A DNA stretch of 64,000 nt from Curtobacterium sp. GC_Cur_3 (GTDB lineage: Bacteria; Actinomycetota; Actinomycetes; Actinomycetales; Microbacteriaceae), in assembly GCF_026544205.1 (NCBI RefSeq), contig NZ_JALNUI010000011.1, positions 1 to 64,000 on the forward strand. Direction: 5' to 3'. This document shows positions 8,091 to 16,319 of this stretch, piece after piece. A program made the position numbers and the translations under genes. Within the stretch, counting starts at the first letter, position 1; each line of letters begins with the position of its first letter. Below the pieces are notes generated by a model that was not told where the DNA came from, searched no databases, and worked only from the letters and a program-made list of their open reading frames with translations.

Positions 8091-9191
8091 ATGCGCATCG
8101 GCGTCCCCACCGAGATCAAGAACAACGAGTTCCGCGTCGCCGCCACCCCGGCGGGTGTCGGTGAGCTCACCACCCACGGACACCAGGTGCTCGTGCAGGC
8201 CGGTGCCGGCGACGGCTCGTCCTTCCCCGACGCCGAGTACGTCGCTGCGGGGGCCACGATCGTGCCGAGCGCGGCGGAGGTCTGGGCGGACGCCGAGCTC
8301 GTCCTCAAGGTGAAGGAGCCGGTCGCGTCCGAGTACGACGCGATCCGCCCCGGCCAGGTGCTCTTCACCTACCTGCACCTCGCCGCCGACCGTGCGCTGA
8401 CCACCGCCCTGACGGACTCCGGCGCGACTGCCATCGCGTACGAGACCGTGCAGCTGCCCGACCGGTCGCTGCCGCTACTGTCCCCGATGTCGGAGATCGC
8501 CGGGCGGCTGTCCGCCCAGGTCGGCGCGAACCACCTCCTGCGCGCGAACGGCGGCCGCGGGCTGCTGCTCGGCGGGGTCCCCGGCACGCCGAAGGGCCGC
8601 GTCGTGGTCATCGGTGGCGGTGTCGCCGGCGAGCACGCTGCGGCGATGGCACTCGGGCTCGGCGCAGAGGTCACCGTGTTCGACATCAGCCTGCCGCGGC
8701 TTCGGGCCCTCGACGCCCGGTTCGACGGCCGCATCACGACGCTGCGGTCCTCGTCCCACGCGATCGCGTCGGCGTTGCGTGAGGCCGACCTGGTGATCGG
8801 GTCCGTGCTCATCCCCGGTGCCTCGGCGCCGAAGCTCGTCACCGACGCGATGGTCGCCGACATGCGTCCGGGTTCGGTGCTCGTCGACATCGCGATCGAC
8901 CAGGGCGGGTGCTTCGAGGGCTCGCGGCCGACCACGCACGACGACCCCACCTTCGCCGTGCACGACACCGTGTACTACTGCGTGGCGAACATGCCCGGAG
9001 CCGTCCCGCGCACCTCGACGATCGCGCTGACGAACGCGACGCTGCCCTACGCCCTCGCGATCGCCGACCAGGGGTGGGCGGCGGCGATGGAGTCCGACGC
9101 GGCCCTCGCCCGCGGGCTCAACGTGCACGACGGCCGCGTCACGAACGAGGCCGTCGCTGCCGCGCACGGCCTGGTCGCGTCCGCGCGCTAG
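8091..9191 (+). CDS. ald: Alanine dehydrogenase
   Basis: Cytosolic NAD-dependent enzyme interconverting L-alanine and pyruvate plus ammonia. The 366-residue product starts MRIGVPTEIKNNEFRVA. Lys75 (VLKVKEP) and His96 (FTYLHLAAD) fall at the catalytic positions known for the mycobacterial enzyme. The Rossmann motif is VVVIGGGVAGEHAA, followed by the VLVDIAIDQGGCFEGSRPTT signature. GAAGGAG at 8078-8084 supports ATG 8091. The gap after the upstream AraC-type gene is 155 bp, room for its own promoter. Confidence 0.96.
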   Translation: MRIGVPTEIKNNEFRVAATPAGVGELTTHGHQVLVQAGAGDGSSFPDAEYVAAGATIVPSAAEVWADAELVLKVKEPVASEYDAIRPGQVLFTYLHLAADRALTTALTDSGATAIAYETVQLPDRSLPLLSPMSEIAGRLSAQVGANHLLRANGGRGLLLGGVPGTPKGRVVVIGGGVAGEHAAAMALGLGAEVTVFDISLPRLRALDARFDGRITTLRSSSHAIASALREADLVIGSVLIPGASAPKLVTDAMVADMRPGSVLVDIAIDQGGCFEGSRPTTHDDPTFAVHDTVYYCVANMPGAVPRTSTIALTNATLPYALAIADQGWAAAMESDAALARGLNVHDGRVTNEAVAAAHGLVASAR

Positions 9192-9236
9192 CCGCTGCGC
9201 GCGCTAGCCGCGCGCCGGCGGGCGGCTGCGCCGGCT

Positions 9237-9799
9237 GGTGCGCTGCCGAGTCTCGCTCAGCCGGACATCCTGCGCGCCGAACGCCGCGCAGGATGTCCGC
9301 GTCGCCGAGTCTCGGGTGCGCAGGACGGCCGGCTGCGGAGGCACGGCGGCCCGGCGGAAGCGACACCGTCGGTGCGATCGCGCGGCGCTTCCGCACGCCC
9401 GGTGTCGCTTCCGCCGGGTGCGTACGGGTGCGCGAGCGGGCGGTGCGCTGCCGAGTCTCGCTCAGCCGGACACTCTGCGCGCCGAACGCCGCGCAGAGTG
9501 TCCGCGGCGCCGAGTCTCGGGGGCGTAGGACGGCCGGCTGCGGAGGCACGGCGGGCCGGCGGAAGCGACACCGTCGGTGCGATCGCGCGGCGCTTCCGCA
9601 CGCCCGGTGTCGCTTTCGTCGCGGGCGGCTCCATGCGCGCGCACCGAGCGACATGGGCCGGGGGAGTGCGCGGCGCTTCCGCACGCTCGGTGTCGCTTTC
9701 GCCGAGTGCGTGCGGGTGCGCGAGCGGGCGGTGCGCTGCCGAGTCTCGCTCAGCCGGACACCCTGCGCGCCGAAGGCCCCGCGGAGTGTCCGCGGGGCC
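9237..9799. repeat. Compound palindromic repeat region downstream of ald
   Basis: The 685-bp gap between ald and the TspO-like gene holds three copies of a composite unit starting at 9237, 9442 and 9730. Unit part A is a hairpin with 15-bp arms and an 8-nt loop: 9262-9299, 9467-9504 and a decayed copy at 9755-9792. Part B is a 63-nt hairpin with arms GGCGGAAGCGACACC / GGTGTCGCTTCCGCC at 9353-9415, a near-perfect copy at 9558-9620 and a fragment near 9670-9705. CGAGTCTCG flanks part A. Nothing suggests coding. Confidence 0.85.
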
Positions 9800-9876
9800 G
9801 AGACTCGGGCGCGCGGGCAGGCGCACGCGGCCGGCCGCACGCGGGCGGGCGCGCAAGCAACCAGCCCGCGCCGACG

Positions 9877-10683
9877 TCAGCTCGCGCCGGCGGCGGCGCT
9901 GCTCGAGCGCGCGGCGGACCAGCCCGCGCGGGCCCGCACCACGAGGGTGACGACCACCGCGGCTGCCGCGGCCACGATCGCCGCGACGGCCGTCGGCACG
10001 GAGACGAGGGGCCCGTCGAGCCGTGCGACCGCGACCCACGCCAGACCCCAGCCGAGGGAGACGACCGGGGAGAGCCGGCCTCGGCCGCCGATCGCCACGA
10101 GGACCCCGACGAGCCCGGCGACCGCTGCCACGCCGACGCCCCAGACGTCCTGGCCCAGCCCGAAGCCGCGGAAGCCCGCCGCCGTCAGCACCGCGGCCGT
10201 GTTCGCCGCCGTCGCCACGCACACCCACCCGAGGTAGAGGCCGAACGTGCCGTCGGTGATGACCGCCTCGACGATGCCGGACGGCTTCGTGCGCCGCAGG
10301 ACCACGAACGCCCAGACGAGCACCCCGAGCAGCGCGACGATGATCGGCTCGCTCGCCCAGAGGAACCCGAACTGCACGGACAGGATCCACGCCGCGTTGA
10401 GCAGCAGGGACAGCGTCGCGGGCACGGCGAGCCGGCCGTGGCGGGCCTGGTCGGCACGGCGGGGCAGGAACTGCCACACCGCGAACGCGATGAGCCCGAC
10501 GTAGATGACGCTCCAGATGCCGAAGGCCGGCCCACCGGGGGCGATGGCGGTCGAGGACGCCGACAGCGCCCCACCGGCCGCGTCCTGGATCGGCGTGCCA
10601 CCGGCGGCGCCCGACCCGATGAACGAGCCGACCACGGCGATGACGGCACTGGCCGCGATCACGATCTTCCGGAACCATCGCAT
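9877..10683 (-). CDS. TspO/MBR-like tryptophan-rich membrane protein
   Basis: Predicted 268-residue integral membrane protein with about seven hydrophobic segments and tryptophan-rich pieces such as GIWSVIYVGLIAFAVWQFLP and WILSVQFGFLWA, resembling tryptophan-rich sensory proteins. Classical TspO proteins are about 155 residues with five helices, so this is a long variant with extra C-terminal helices. Known members bind porphyrins or sterols; the ligand here is unknown. ATG 10683 is preceded on its strand by AAAGGGAAGACGCC, a good Shine-Dalgarno. It stands alone, with repeats beyond its 3' end. Confidence 0.65.
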   Translation of the reverse strand: MRWFRKIVIAASAVIAVVGSFIGSGAAGGTPIQDAAGGALSASSTAIAPGGPAFGIWSVIYVGLIAFAVWQFLPRRADQARHGRLAVPATLSLLLNAAWILSVQFGFLWASEPIIVALLGVLVWAFVVLRRTKPSGIVEAVITDGTFGLYLGWVCVATAANTAAVLTAAGFRGFGLGQDVWGVGVAAVAGLVGVLVAIGGRGRLSPVVSLGWGLAWVAVARLDGPLVSVPTAVAAIVAAAAAVVVTLVVRARAGWSAARSSSAAAGAS

Positions 10684-10934
10684 GGCGTCTTCCCTTTCGT
10701 CAGCATGCTGTCGACCTGCACGCTAGGCCCGTGGTCGGCTCCGACGCGCAGCCGACGTCCAGACAGCAGGGGACGGCCGGGAGGCTCGGCACACGTCCGC
10801 CACGTCCGTTCCCACCCACATCGGGTGCTCGGGGAAGCGCGAACGTGCGTTGCTGGTCGGACGTTCACCCTCTCGACGCGCGATCCGACCGCCTGAGCGC
10901 GGGAGCACCCGCCGCGGGTGCGTAGGTTGGGCAC

Positions 10935-11918
10935 GTGACCGTCGAGCTCAACACCGTGTACATCGACCGCATCGCCCCGATCGCGAGTCCCTCACTCGAC
11001 GACAGCTTCCGGATGATGCGGGAGCAGGGGGCCACCGTGTGCATCGTCCTGTACCAGCCCGATCCGGTCGAGCTCGGGGACGTCGCCGTCGCCCTGGGGC
11101 TGCACGAGCTCGCCGTCGAGGACTCCGCCGAGGGGCACCAGCGGCCGAAGCTCGAGCGCTACGGGTCGACGCTGTTCGCGGTCCTCAAGCCGGCGCTGTA
11201 CAACGACCGCCGCGAGGAGGTCGAGTTCGGCGAGGTGCACGCCTTCGTCGGCGACGACTTCTTCCTCGCCGTCGTGCAGGCCGACCCGCGCGGTCGGAAC
11301 GTCGTCCCGCGGGCCCTGCAGCGGATGAGCGGCAAGCCGGGCCTGGTGACGGCGGGCTCGCAGGCGCAGCTCTGGGCGCTCATGGACACGATCGTCGACG
11401 ACTACCGACCGGTCACCGAGGGGCTCGAGGAGGACATCAACCAGATCGAGGACCAGCTCTTCGCCGGTGTCCCCGGGGTGTCCCGTCGCATCTACGAGCT
11501 GTTCGGCGAGGTCGTCGACTTCCAGCGGGCAGCACGGCCGCTCATCCACATGATCGAGAACATCCACCGCGGCGCCGAGAAGTACCACCTGCCCGTGGAG
11601 ATGCAGCGGCGCTACCGGGACGTGCTCGACCACGCGATCCGCACGGTGGAGCGGGTGGACACCTTCCGCCAGCTGCTGCAGAACGCCCTGACGGTCGACG
11701 CGACCCTGGCGGCGCAGAAGCAGAACGACGACACGAAGAAGATCTCCGGCTGGGCGGCGATCCTGTTCGCACCGACGCTCATCGCCGCGATCTACGGCAT
11801 GAACTTCACCCACATGCCCGAACTCACGTGGACGTGGGGGTACCCGCTGGCGGTCCTCGCGATGGTCGTCTTCGCCGCGGCGCTGTTCGTCGTCTTCAAG
11901 GTCAAGCGCTGGTTCTGA
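10935..11918 (+). CDS. CorA-family magnesium/cobalt transporter
   Basis: Predicted 327-residue channel for divalent cations in the cytoplasmic membrane. It has a long acidic cytoplasmic domain, a coiled stretch around LEEDINQIEDQLF, then two C-terminal transmembrane helices. The selectivity motif GMN is present in YGMNFTHMPEL at the end of the first helix, and the C-terminus is basic (KVKRWF), both hallmarks of CorA. Start GTG 10935 gives the usual N-terminus. It is monocistronic, with 53 bp before the alpha-galactosidase gene. I saw no recognisable magnesium riboswitch upstream. Confidence 0.92.
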   Translation: MTVELNTVYIDRIAPIASPSLDDSFRMMREQGATVCIVLYQPDPVELGDVAVALGLHELAVEDSAEGHQRPKLERYGSTLFAVLKPALYNDRREEVEFGEVHAFVGDDFFLAVVQADPRGRNVVPRALQRMSGKPGLVTAGSQAQLWALMDTIVDDYRPVTEGLEEDINQIEDQLFAGVPGVSRRIYELFGEVVDFQRAARPLIHMIENIHRGAEKYHLPVEMQRRYRDVLDHAIRTVERVDTFRQLLQNALTVDATLAAQKQNDDTKKISGWAAILFAPTLIAAIYGMNFTHMPELTWTWGYPLAVLAMVVFAAALFVVFKVKRWF

Positions 11919-11934
11919 CATACTGGCCGCGTAC

Positions 11935-11955
11935 TTAGTTGCACGGCGGAAGAAA
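11935..11955. promoter_or_regulatory. Candidate ROK operator upstream of the alpha-galactosidase gene
   Basis: TTAGT-N10-AAGAAA. The same word, spacing included, occurs on the opposite strand at 14272-14292 before the transporter genes. With a ROK regulator at the end of the locus, this is read as its binding site. Confidence 0.6.
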
Positions 11956-11971
11956 AGACCCAGGAGTTCCG

Positions 11972-14164
11972 ATGACGCACCTCCCGCACGCCCTCGTCCA
12001 CCTGTCCACCGCCGGGGTCTCCCTGGTCCTCGACTGCACGCGGGGTCGGTTGCCGTCCGTCGTGCACTGGGGCGCAGCGCTGGGCGCGCAGTCCACCGAC
12101 GACCTGCTCGCGCTCGTCGAGGCCGGGCTCGAACCGATCGTCTCGAACGCGATCGACGAGCCGATCCGCCTGGCCGTGCTGCCCGAGCCGCACGCCGGGT
12201 GGTCGGGCAAGCCCGGTCTGTCCGGACACCGCGACGGGCACGACTGGTCGCCCCGTTTCATCGTGACGAGCCTCGACGTCATCGGTGAAGCCCACGAAAC
12301 CGCACCTGGGCCGGACGAGACGGAAGCGACCCCCGTCCTCGTCGACACCGGAGCCGCCCGCCTCGTCGTCGAGGCCACCGACGACACCGCCCAGCTCGCC
12401 GTCCGACTCGAGATCGAGCTGCTCCCCGCCGGCCTGGTCCGCACCCGCGCCGCCGTCACGAACACCGGCGCGGGGACCTACACGGTCGACGAGCTCACCG
12501 TCGCCCTGCCGATCCCGACCCGCGCGCGGGAGATCCTCGACTTCGCCGGACGCTGGGGCAAGGAGCGCGTCCCGCAGCGCCGCGAACTCGTCGTCGGCAT
12601 CCACGAGCGCGAGGGGCGCAAGGGCCGGACGGGCGCCGACGCCGCCACCGTCCTGAGCGTCGGCGTGCCGGGCTTCGGCTTCGCGCACGGTGAGGTCTGG
12701 GGCGTCCACACCGCGTGGAGCGGCAACCACCGCCACCACGCCGAACGCCTGTTCAACGGCCGCCAGGTCCTCGGTGGCGGGGAGCTCCTGCTGCCCGGCG
12801 AGATCCGGCTCGGCACCGGGGAGTCGTACGAGGGGCCGTGGCTCTACGGCGCGTACGCCACCGGCCTCGACGAGCAGGCGCGCCGGTTCCACCGGCACCT
12901 GCGCAGCCGCCCGCAGCACCCGACGAGCGTCCGCCCGATGACGATCAACGTCTGGGAGGCCGTCTACTTCGATCACGACCTGGACCGCCTGAAGGACCTC
13001 GCCGACCGGTCCGCCCGCCTCGGCGTGGAGCGCTTCGTCCTCGACGACGGCTGGTTCCGCCACCGCCGCAACGACTTCGCGGGCCTCGGCGACTGGTTCG
13101 TCGACGAGACGGTGTGGCCCGACGGCCTCGGCCCGCTCGTCGACCACGTCCGAGCCGCCGGCATGCAGTTCGGGCTGTGGTTCGAGCCGGAGATGGTGAA
13201 CGAGGACAGCGACCTGGCGCGGGCGCACCCGGACTGGGTCATGCAGGCCGACGGGCGCCTGCCGGTCCGCTCCCGCCACCAGCAGGTCCTGAACCTCGCG
13301 ATCCCGGAGGCGTACGAGTACGTCCTCGACCGCATGGTCGCGATCATCGACGAGTACCGGATCGACTACGTCAAGTGGGACCACAACCGCGACCTGGTCG
13401 AGGCCGGGCACCGGGACGGCGGCGCGGCCGTGCACGAGCAGACCCTGGCGGCCTACCGGCTGATGGCGGCGCTCAAGGACCGCTTCCCCGGGTTCGAGAT
13501 CGAGTCGTGCTCCTCCGGTGGCTCCCGCGTCGACCTCGGCGTCATCGAGCACACCGACCGCGTGTGGGTGTCGGACTGCATCGACCCGCTCGAGCGCCAG
13601 CAGATGAACCGCTGGACCATGCAGCTGCTGCCGCCGGAGATGCTCGGCTCGCACATCGCCAGCGGGGTGAACCACACGACCGGGCGCTGGCACGACCTGT
13701 CCTTCCGCGCGGGCACGGCCCTGTTCGGGCACCTCGGCATCGAGTGGGACCTGGCCACTGCGACGGAGGCCGAGGAGCGCGACCTCGCCGAGTGGATCGC
13801 CCTGTACAAGGACGTCCGCGGGCTCCTGCACAGCGGGGACGTGGTCCGGGTGGACCAGGTCGACGAGACGCTCGCCGTGTACGGCGCGGTGTCGTCCGAC
13901 CGGCGCGAGGCGATGTTCTTCCTGGCCTCCCTCGCGGCTCCCGAGGTCAGCCTGCGCGGACGCATCACCTTCCGCGACCTCGACCCCGAGACGCGCTACC
14001 GCGTGGACCCGGTGCTCATCGGCAGCGGGAGCGACGGCGTGCGCGAGCCGGTCTGGTGGTCGGGGGAGCGGGTCTTCTCCGGCCGCGTCCTCGAGACGGT
14101 GGGCCTCGAGGCCCCGTCGACGTACGCCGAGCGCGTGGTGCCGTTCCGCCTCACCGCGATCTGA
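11972..14164 (+). CDS. Alpha-galactosidase, glycoside hydrolase family 36
   Basis: Predicted 730-residue cytoplasmic enzyme releasing galactose from raffinose- or melibiose-type sugars. There is no signal peptide. An N-terminal beta-sandwich precedes a TIM barrel with WEAVYFDHD, RFVLDDGWF, GLWFEPEMVNEDSDL, YVKWDHNRDL (nucleophile Asp about residue 470) and VSDCIDPLERQQ (acid/base Asp about residue 535), the ordered GH36 signature. ATG 11972 follows CAGGAG. A candidate ROK site lies upstream. The downstream permease and binding-protein genes probably import its substrate, making this the catabolic gene of the locus. Confidence 0.94.
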   Translation: MTHLPHALVHLSTAGVSLVLDCTRGRLPSVVHWGAALGAQSTDDLLALVEAGLEPIVSNAIDEPIRLAVLPEPHAGWSGKPGLSGHRDGHDWSPRFIVTSLDVIGEAHETAPGPDETEATPVLVDTGAARLVVEATDDTAQLAVRLEIELLPAGLVRTRAAVTNTGAGTYTVDELTVALPIPTRAREILDFAGRWGKERVPQRRELVVGIHEREGRKGRTGADAATVLSVGVPGFGFAHGEVWGVHTAWSGNHRHHAERLFNGRQVLGGGELLLPGEIRLGTGESYEGPWLYGAYATGLDEQARRFHRHLRSRPQHPTSVRPMTINVWEAVYFDHDLDRLKDLADRSARLGVERFVLDDGWFRHRRNDFAGLGDWFVDETVWPDGLGPLVDHVRAAGMQFGLWFEPEMVNEDSDLARAHPDWVMQADGRLPVRSRHQQVLNLAIPEAYEYVLDRMVAIIDEYRIDYVKWDHNRDLVEAGHRDGGAAVHEQTLAAYRLMAALKDRFPGFEIESCSSGGSRVDLGVIEHTDRVWVSDCIDPLERQQMNRWTMQLLPPEMLGSHIASGVNHTTGRWHDLSFRAGTALFGHLGIEWDLATATEAEERDLAEWIALYKDVRGLLHSGDVVRVDQVDETLAVYGAVSSDRREAMFFLASLAAPEVSLRGRITFRDLDPETRYRVDPVLIGSGSDGVREPVWWSGERVFSGRVLETVGLEAPSTYAERVVPFRLTAI

Positions 14165-14175
14165 CGCCACCACGG

Positions 14176-14223
14176 GACGGACGGGAGGCTCGTGGCCAGC
14201 TGGCACCGAGCCTCCCGTCCGTC
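14176..14223. terminator. Terminator after the alpha-galactosidase gene
   Basis: Long inverted repeat with arms GACGGACGGGAGGCTCG and its complement, containing an inverted pair of the GGACGGGAGGC word. It separates the enzyme gene from the transporter operon. Confidence 0.82.
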
Positions 14224-14260
14224 GTCGGGGGACGCGACTCGAGCAGTCCCGACTGATGTC

Positions 14261-14292
14261 TTGACAAGCCGTTTCTTTTGCAGCGACACTAA
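14261..14292 (+). promoter_or_regulatory. Promoter -35 and overlapping candidate ROK operator of the transporter operon
   Basis: TTGACA at 14261-14266 is a consensus -35 box. GACACT 18 bp later could serve as -10. The operator TTTCTT-N10-ACTAA (14272-14292) covers the spacer and -10, and is the reverse complement form of the site at 11935. This layout fits repression. Confidence 0.6.
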
Positions 14293-14342
14293 ACCCGACC
14301 GGCAGCGTTGCCGGACGGAACCGACGCGACGAAGGAGTCACG

Positions 14343-15320
14343 ATGGCCACCGAAACACCACTGCCCTCACCCCTGACGGTGACCGCTGACCGGCCCAGCC
14401 GCCCGGTGGAGGCGCGTGCCGGCTCTGGGATCCCGGCGCCGCGGCGACGTCGCCCGCCGAACGACCTGCGGCTCGCGCTCGTGTTCATCGCCCCGGCGGC
14501 GATCGGGTTCGCGCTGTTCCTGCTGTGGCCGACCGTCCGCGGGATCTACCTGTCCTTCACGTCGTACAACCTGCTCACGCCGCCGGTGTTCACGGGCCTG
14601 CAGAACTACGAGCGGCTCGTGCAGGACTCGATCTTCTGGCACTCGATGCTCGTCACGGTCGAGTACGTCCTGCTGAACATCGGGTTCCAGACGGTCCTCG
14701 CGCTGTTCATCGCCGTGATGATGCACCGGCTCACGAAGTCGACGTTCGTCCGCGGGATCGTCCTGGCGCCGTACCTGGTGTCGAACGTGGTCGCGGCGCT
14801 CATCTGGCTGTGGATCCTCGACACGCAGCTCGGCATCGGCAACGAGGTGCTGTCGGCGCTCGGCATCGGGCGGATCCCGTTCCTGCAGAGCGACGTGTGG
14901 GGCATCCCGACGATCGCGTTCATCAACGTCTGGCGGAACGTCGGCTACACGGCGCTGCTCATCTTCGCGGGCCTGCAGGCGCTGCCCGAGCAGGTGTACG
15001 AGGCCGGCCGCATCGACGGGGCGAGCGAGTGGAAGATGTTCTGGGGGATCACGGTCCCGCTGCTCCGCCCGATCCTGTCGCTCGTGCTCATCATCACGAT
15101 CATCGGCTCGTTCCAGGTGTTCGACACCGTCGCCGTCACCACCCAGGGTGGTCCGGCGAACGCCACGAACGTCGTGCAGAACTACATCTACAACCTGGCC
15201 TTCGGCCGGTTCCAGTTCGGCTACGCGTCCGCCGTCTCGGTGGCCCTCCTCATCGTCCTCAGCGTCATCACGTTCATCCAGTACCGACTCTCGCGTTCCG
15301 GCGAGAGCGACCTGGACTGA
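14343..15320 (+). CDS. Sugar ABC transporter permease, MalF-like
   Basis: Predicted 325-residue membrane subunit of a CUT1-type importer. After a basic, Pro-rich N-terminus come six transmembrane helices. The cytoplasmic coupling EAA loop is EAGRIDGASEWKMFWGITVP, where the ATPase docks. ATG 14343 follows AAGGAG. It is first in a three-gene operon with a second permease and a binding lipoprotein. Its neighbours (GH36 enzyme, ROK regulator) suggest alpha-galactosides such as raffinose as cargo. No ATPase gene is nearby, so a shared MsiK-type ATPase encoded elsewhere is expected. Confidence 0.93.
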   Translation: MATETPLPSPLTVTADRPSRPVEARAGSGIPAPRRRRPPNDLRLALVFIAPAAIGFALFLLWPTVRGIYLSFTSYNLLTPPVFTGLQNYERLVQDSIFWHSMLVTVEYVLLNIGFQTVLALFIAVMMHRLTKSTFVRGIVLAPYLVSNVVAALIWLWILDTQLGIGNEVLSALGIGRIPFLQSDVWGIPTIAFINVWRNVGYTALLIFAGLQALPEQVYEAGRIDGASEWKMFWGITVPLLRPILSLVLIITIIGSFQVFDTVAVTTQGGPANATNVVQNYIYNLAFGRFQFGYASAVSVALLIVLSVITFIQYRLSRSGESDLD

Positions 15321-15355
15321 CGCGGCCACGCAGCAGAACCGAAAGCGAGTCGAAG

Positions 15356-16309
15356 ATGACCAGCACCCTCCCGCCCGTGGTCGACCCCGTCACCACCCGC
15401 GCCGTCACCACCGCCGGCAGCAAGCCCGCCCGTCCCCGTCCGTCCGTCGGCCGCGTCGCCGCCTGGATCGCGATGATCGCCGTGATCGTCGTGACCCTGT
15501 TCCCCTTCTACTGGATCCTCCGCACGGCACTGTCGTCGAACGGTGCGATCTCCGCCGACCCGACCTCGCTGCTGCCGACCGGGTTCAGCCTCGGCGGGTT
15601 CGAGCGGGTCTTCGGCCTGCAGACGACGAAGGAGGCGCTGTCGCAGGGCGGCTCCGGCGCGACGCTGAACTTCTGGCAGTACCTGCTCAACTCCGTCCTG
15701 ACCGCCACGATGATCACCGTCGGGCAGGTGTTCTTCTCGGCAGCTGCCGCCTACGCCTTCGCCCGGCTCCGCTGGCCCGGACGCGACAAGGTCTTCGGGG
15801 TGTTCCTCGCCGGCCTGATGGTCCCGACGATCTTCACGCTGCTGCCGAACTTCGCGCTCATCAAGTCGCTCGGGCTCGTCGACACGCTGCTCGGGATCTC
15901 ACTGCCGTCGATGCTGATGACCCCGTTCGCGGTGTTCTTCCTGCGGCAGTTCTTCCTCGGCATCTCGAAGGAGGTCGAGGAGGCGGCGCTCATCGACGGC
16001 GCCGGCAAGGTCCGCGTGTTCTTCCGGCTCATCCTGCCGATGGCCTCGGCACCGATCGCGACGCTCGCCGTGCTGACGTACATCACCGCCTGGAACGACT
16101 ACTTCTGGCCACTCATGGTGTCGTACACCGACAGTTCGCGCGTGCTCACCGTGGCCCTCGGCGTCTTCAAGTCGCAGGCACCGCAGTCCGGCACCGACTG
16201 GTCGGGCCTGATGGCCGCGACGCTCGTGGCGGCGCTCCCGATGATCGTGCTGTTCGGCCTCTTCGCCAAGCGCATCGTCAACTCCATCGGCTTCTCCGGC
16301 ATCAAGTAG
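15356..16309 (+). CDS. Sugar ABC transporter permease, MalG-like
   Basis: Predicted 317-residue second permease of the CUT1 importer. It has six membrane segments and the EAA loop EEAALIDGAGKVRVFFRLI; the C-terminus KRIVNSIGFSGIK is typical of the MalG group. ATG 15356 lies 35 bp after the first permease stop and follows a purine-rich stretch (GAAAGCGAGTCGAAG). It ends 10 bp before the binding-protein gene, so the three are surely cotranscribed. Confidence 0.93.
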   Translation: MTSTLPPVVDPVTTRAVTTAGSKPARPRPSVGRVAAWIAMIAVIVVTLFPFYWILRTALSSNGAISADPTSLLPTGFSLGGFERVFGLQTTKEALSQGGSGATLNFWQYLLNSVLTATMITVGQVFFSAAAAYAFARLRWPGRDKVFGVFLAGLMVPTIFTLLPNFALIKSLGLVDTLLGISLPSMLMTPFAVFFLRQFFLGISKEVEEAALIDGAGKVRVFFRLILPMASAPIATLAVLTYITAWNDYFWPLMVSYTDSSRVLTVALGVFKSQAPQSGTDWSGLMAATLVAALPMIVLFGLFAKRIVNSIGFSGIK

Positions 16310-16319
16310 GGACGCTCCC

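Noticed and set aside
10684-10934. Magnesium riboswitch before the CorA gene
   Set aside because: No M-box-like conserved structure recognised; the gap seems unremarkable.
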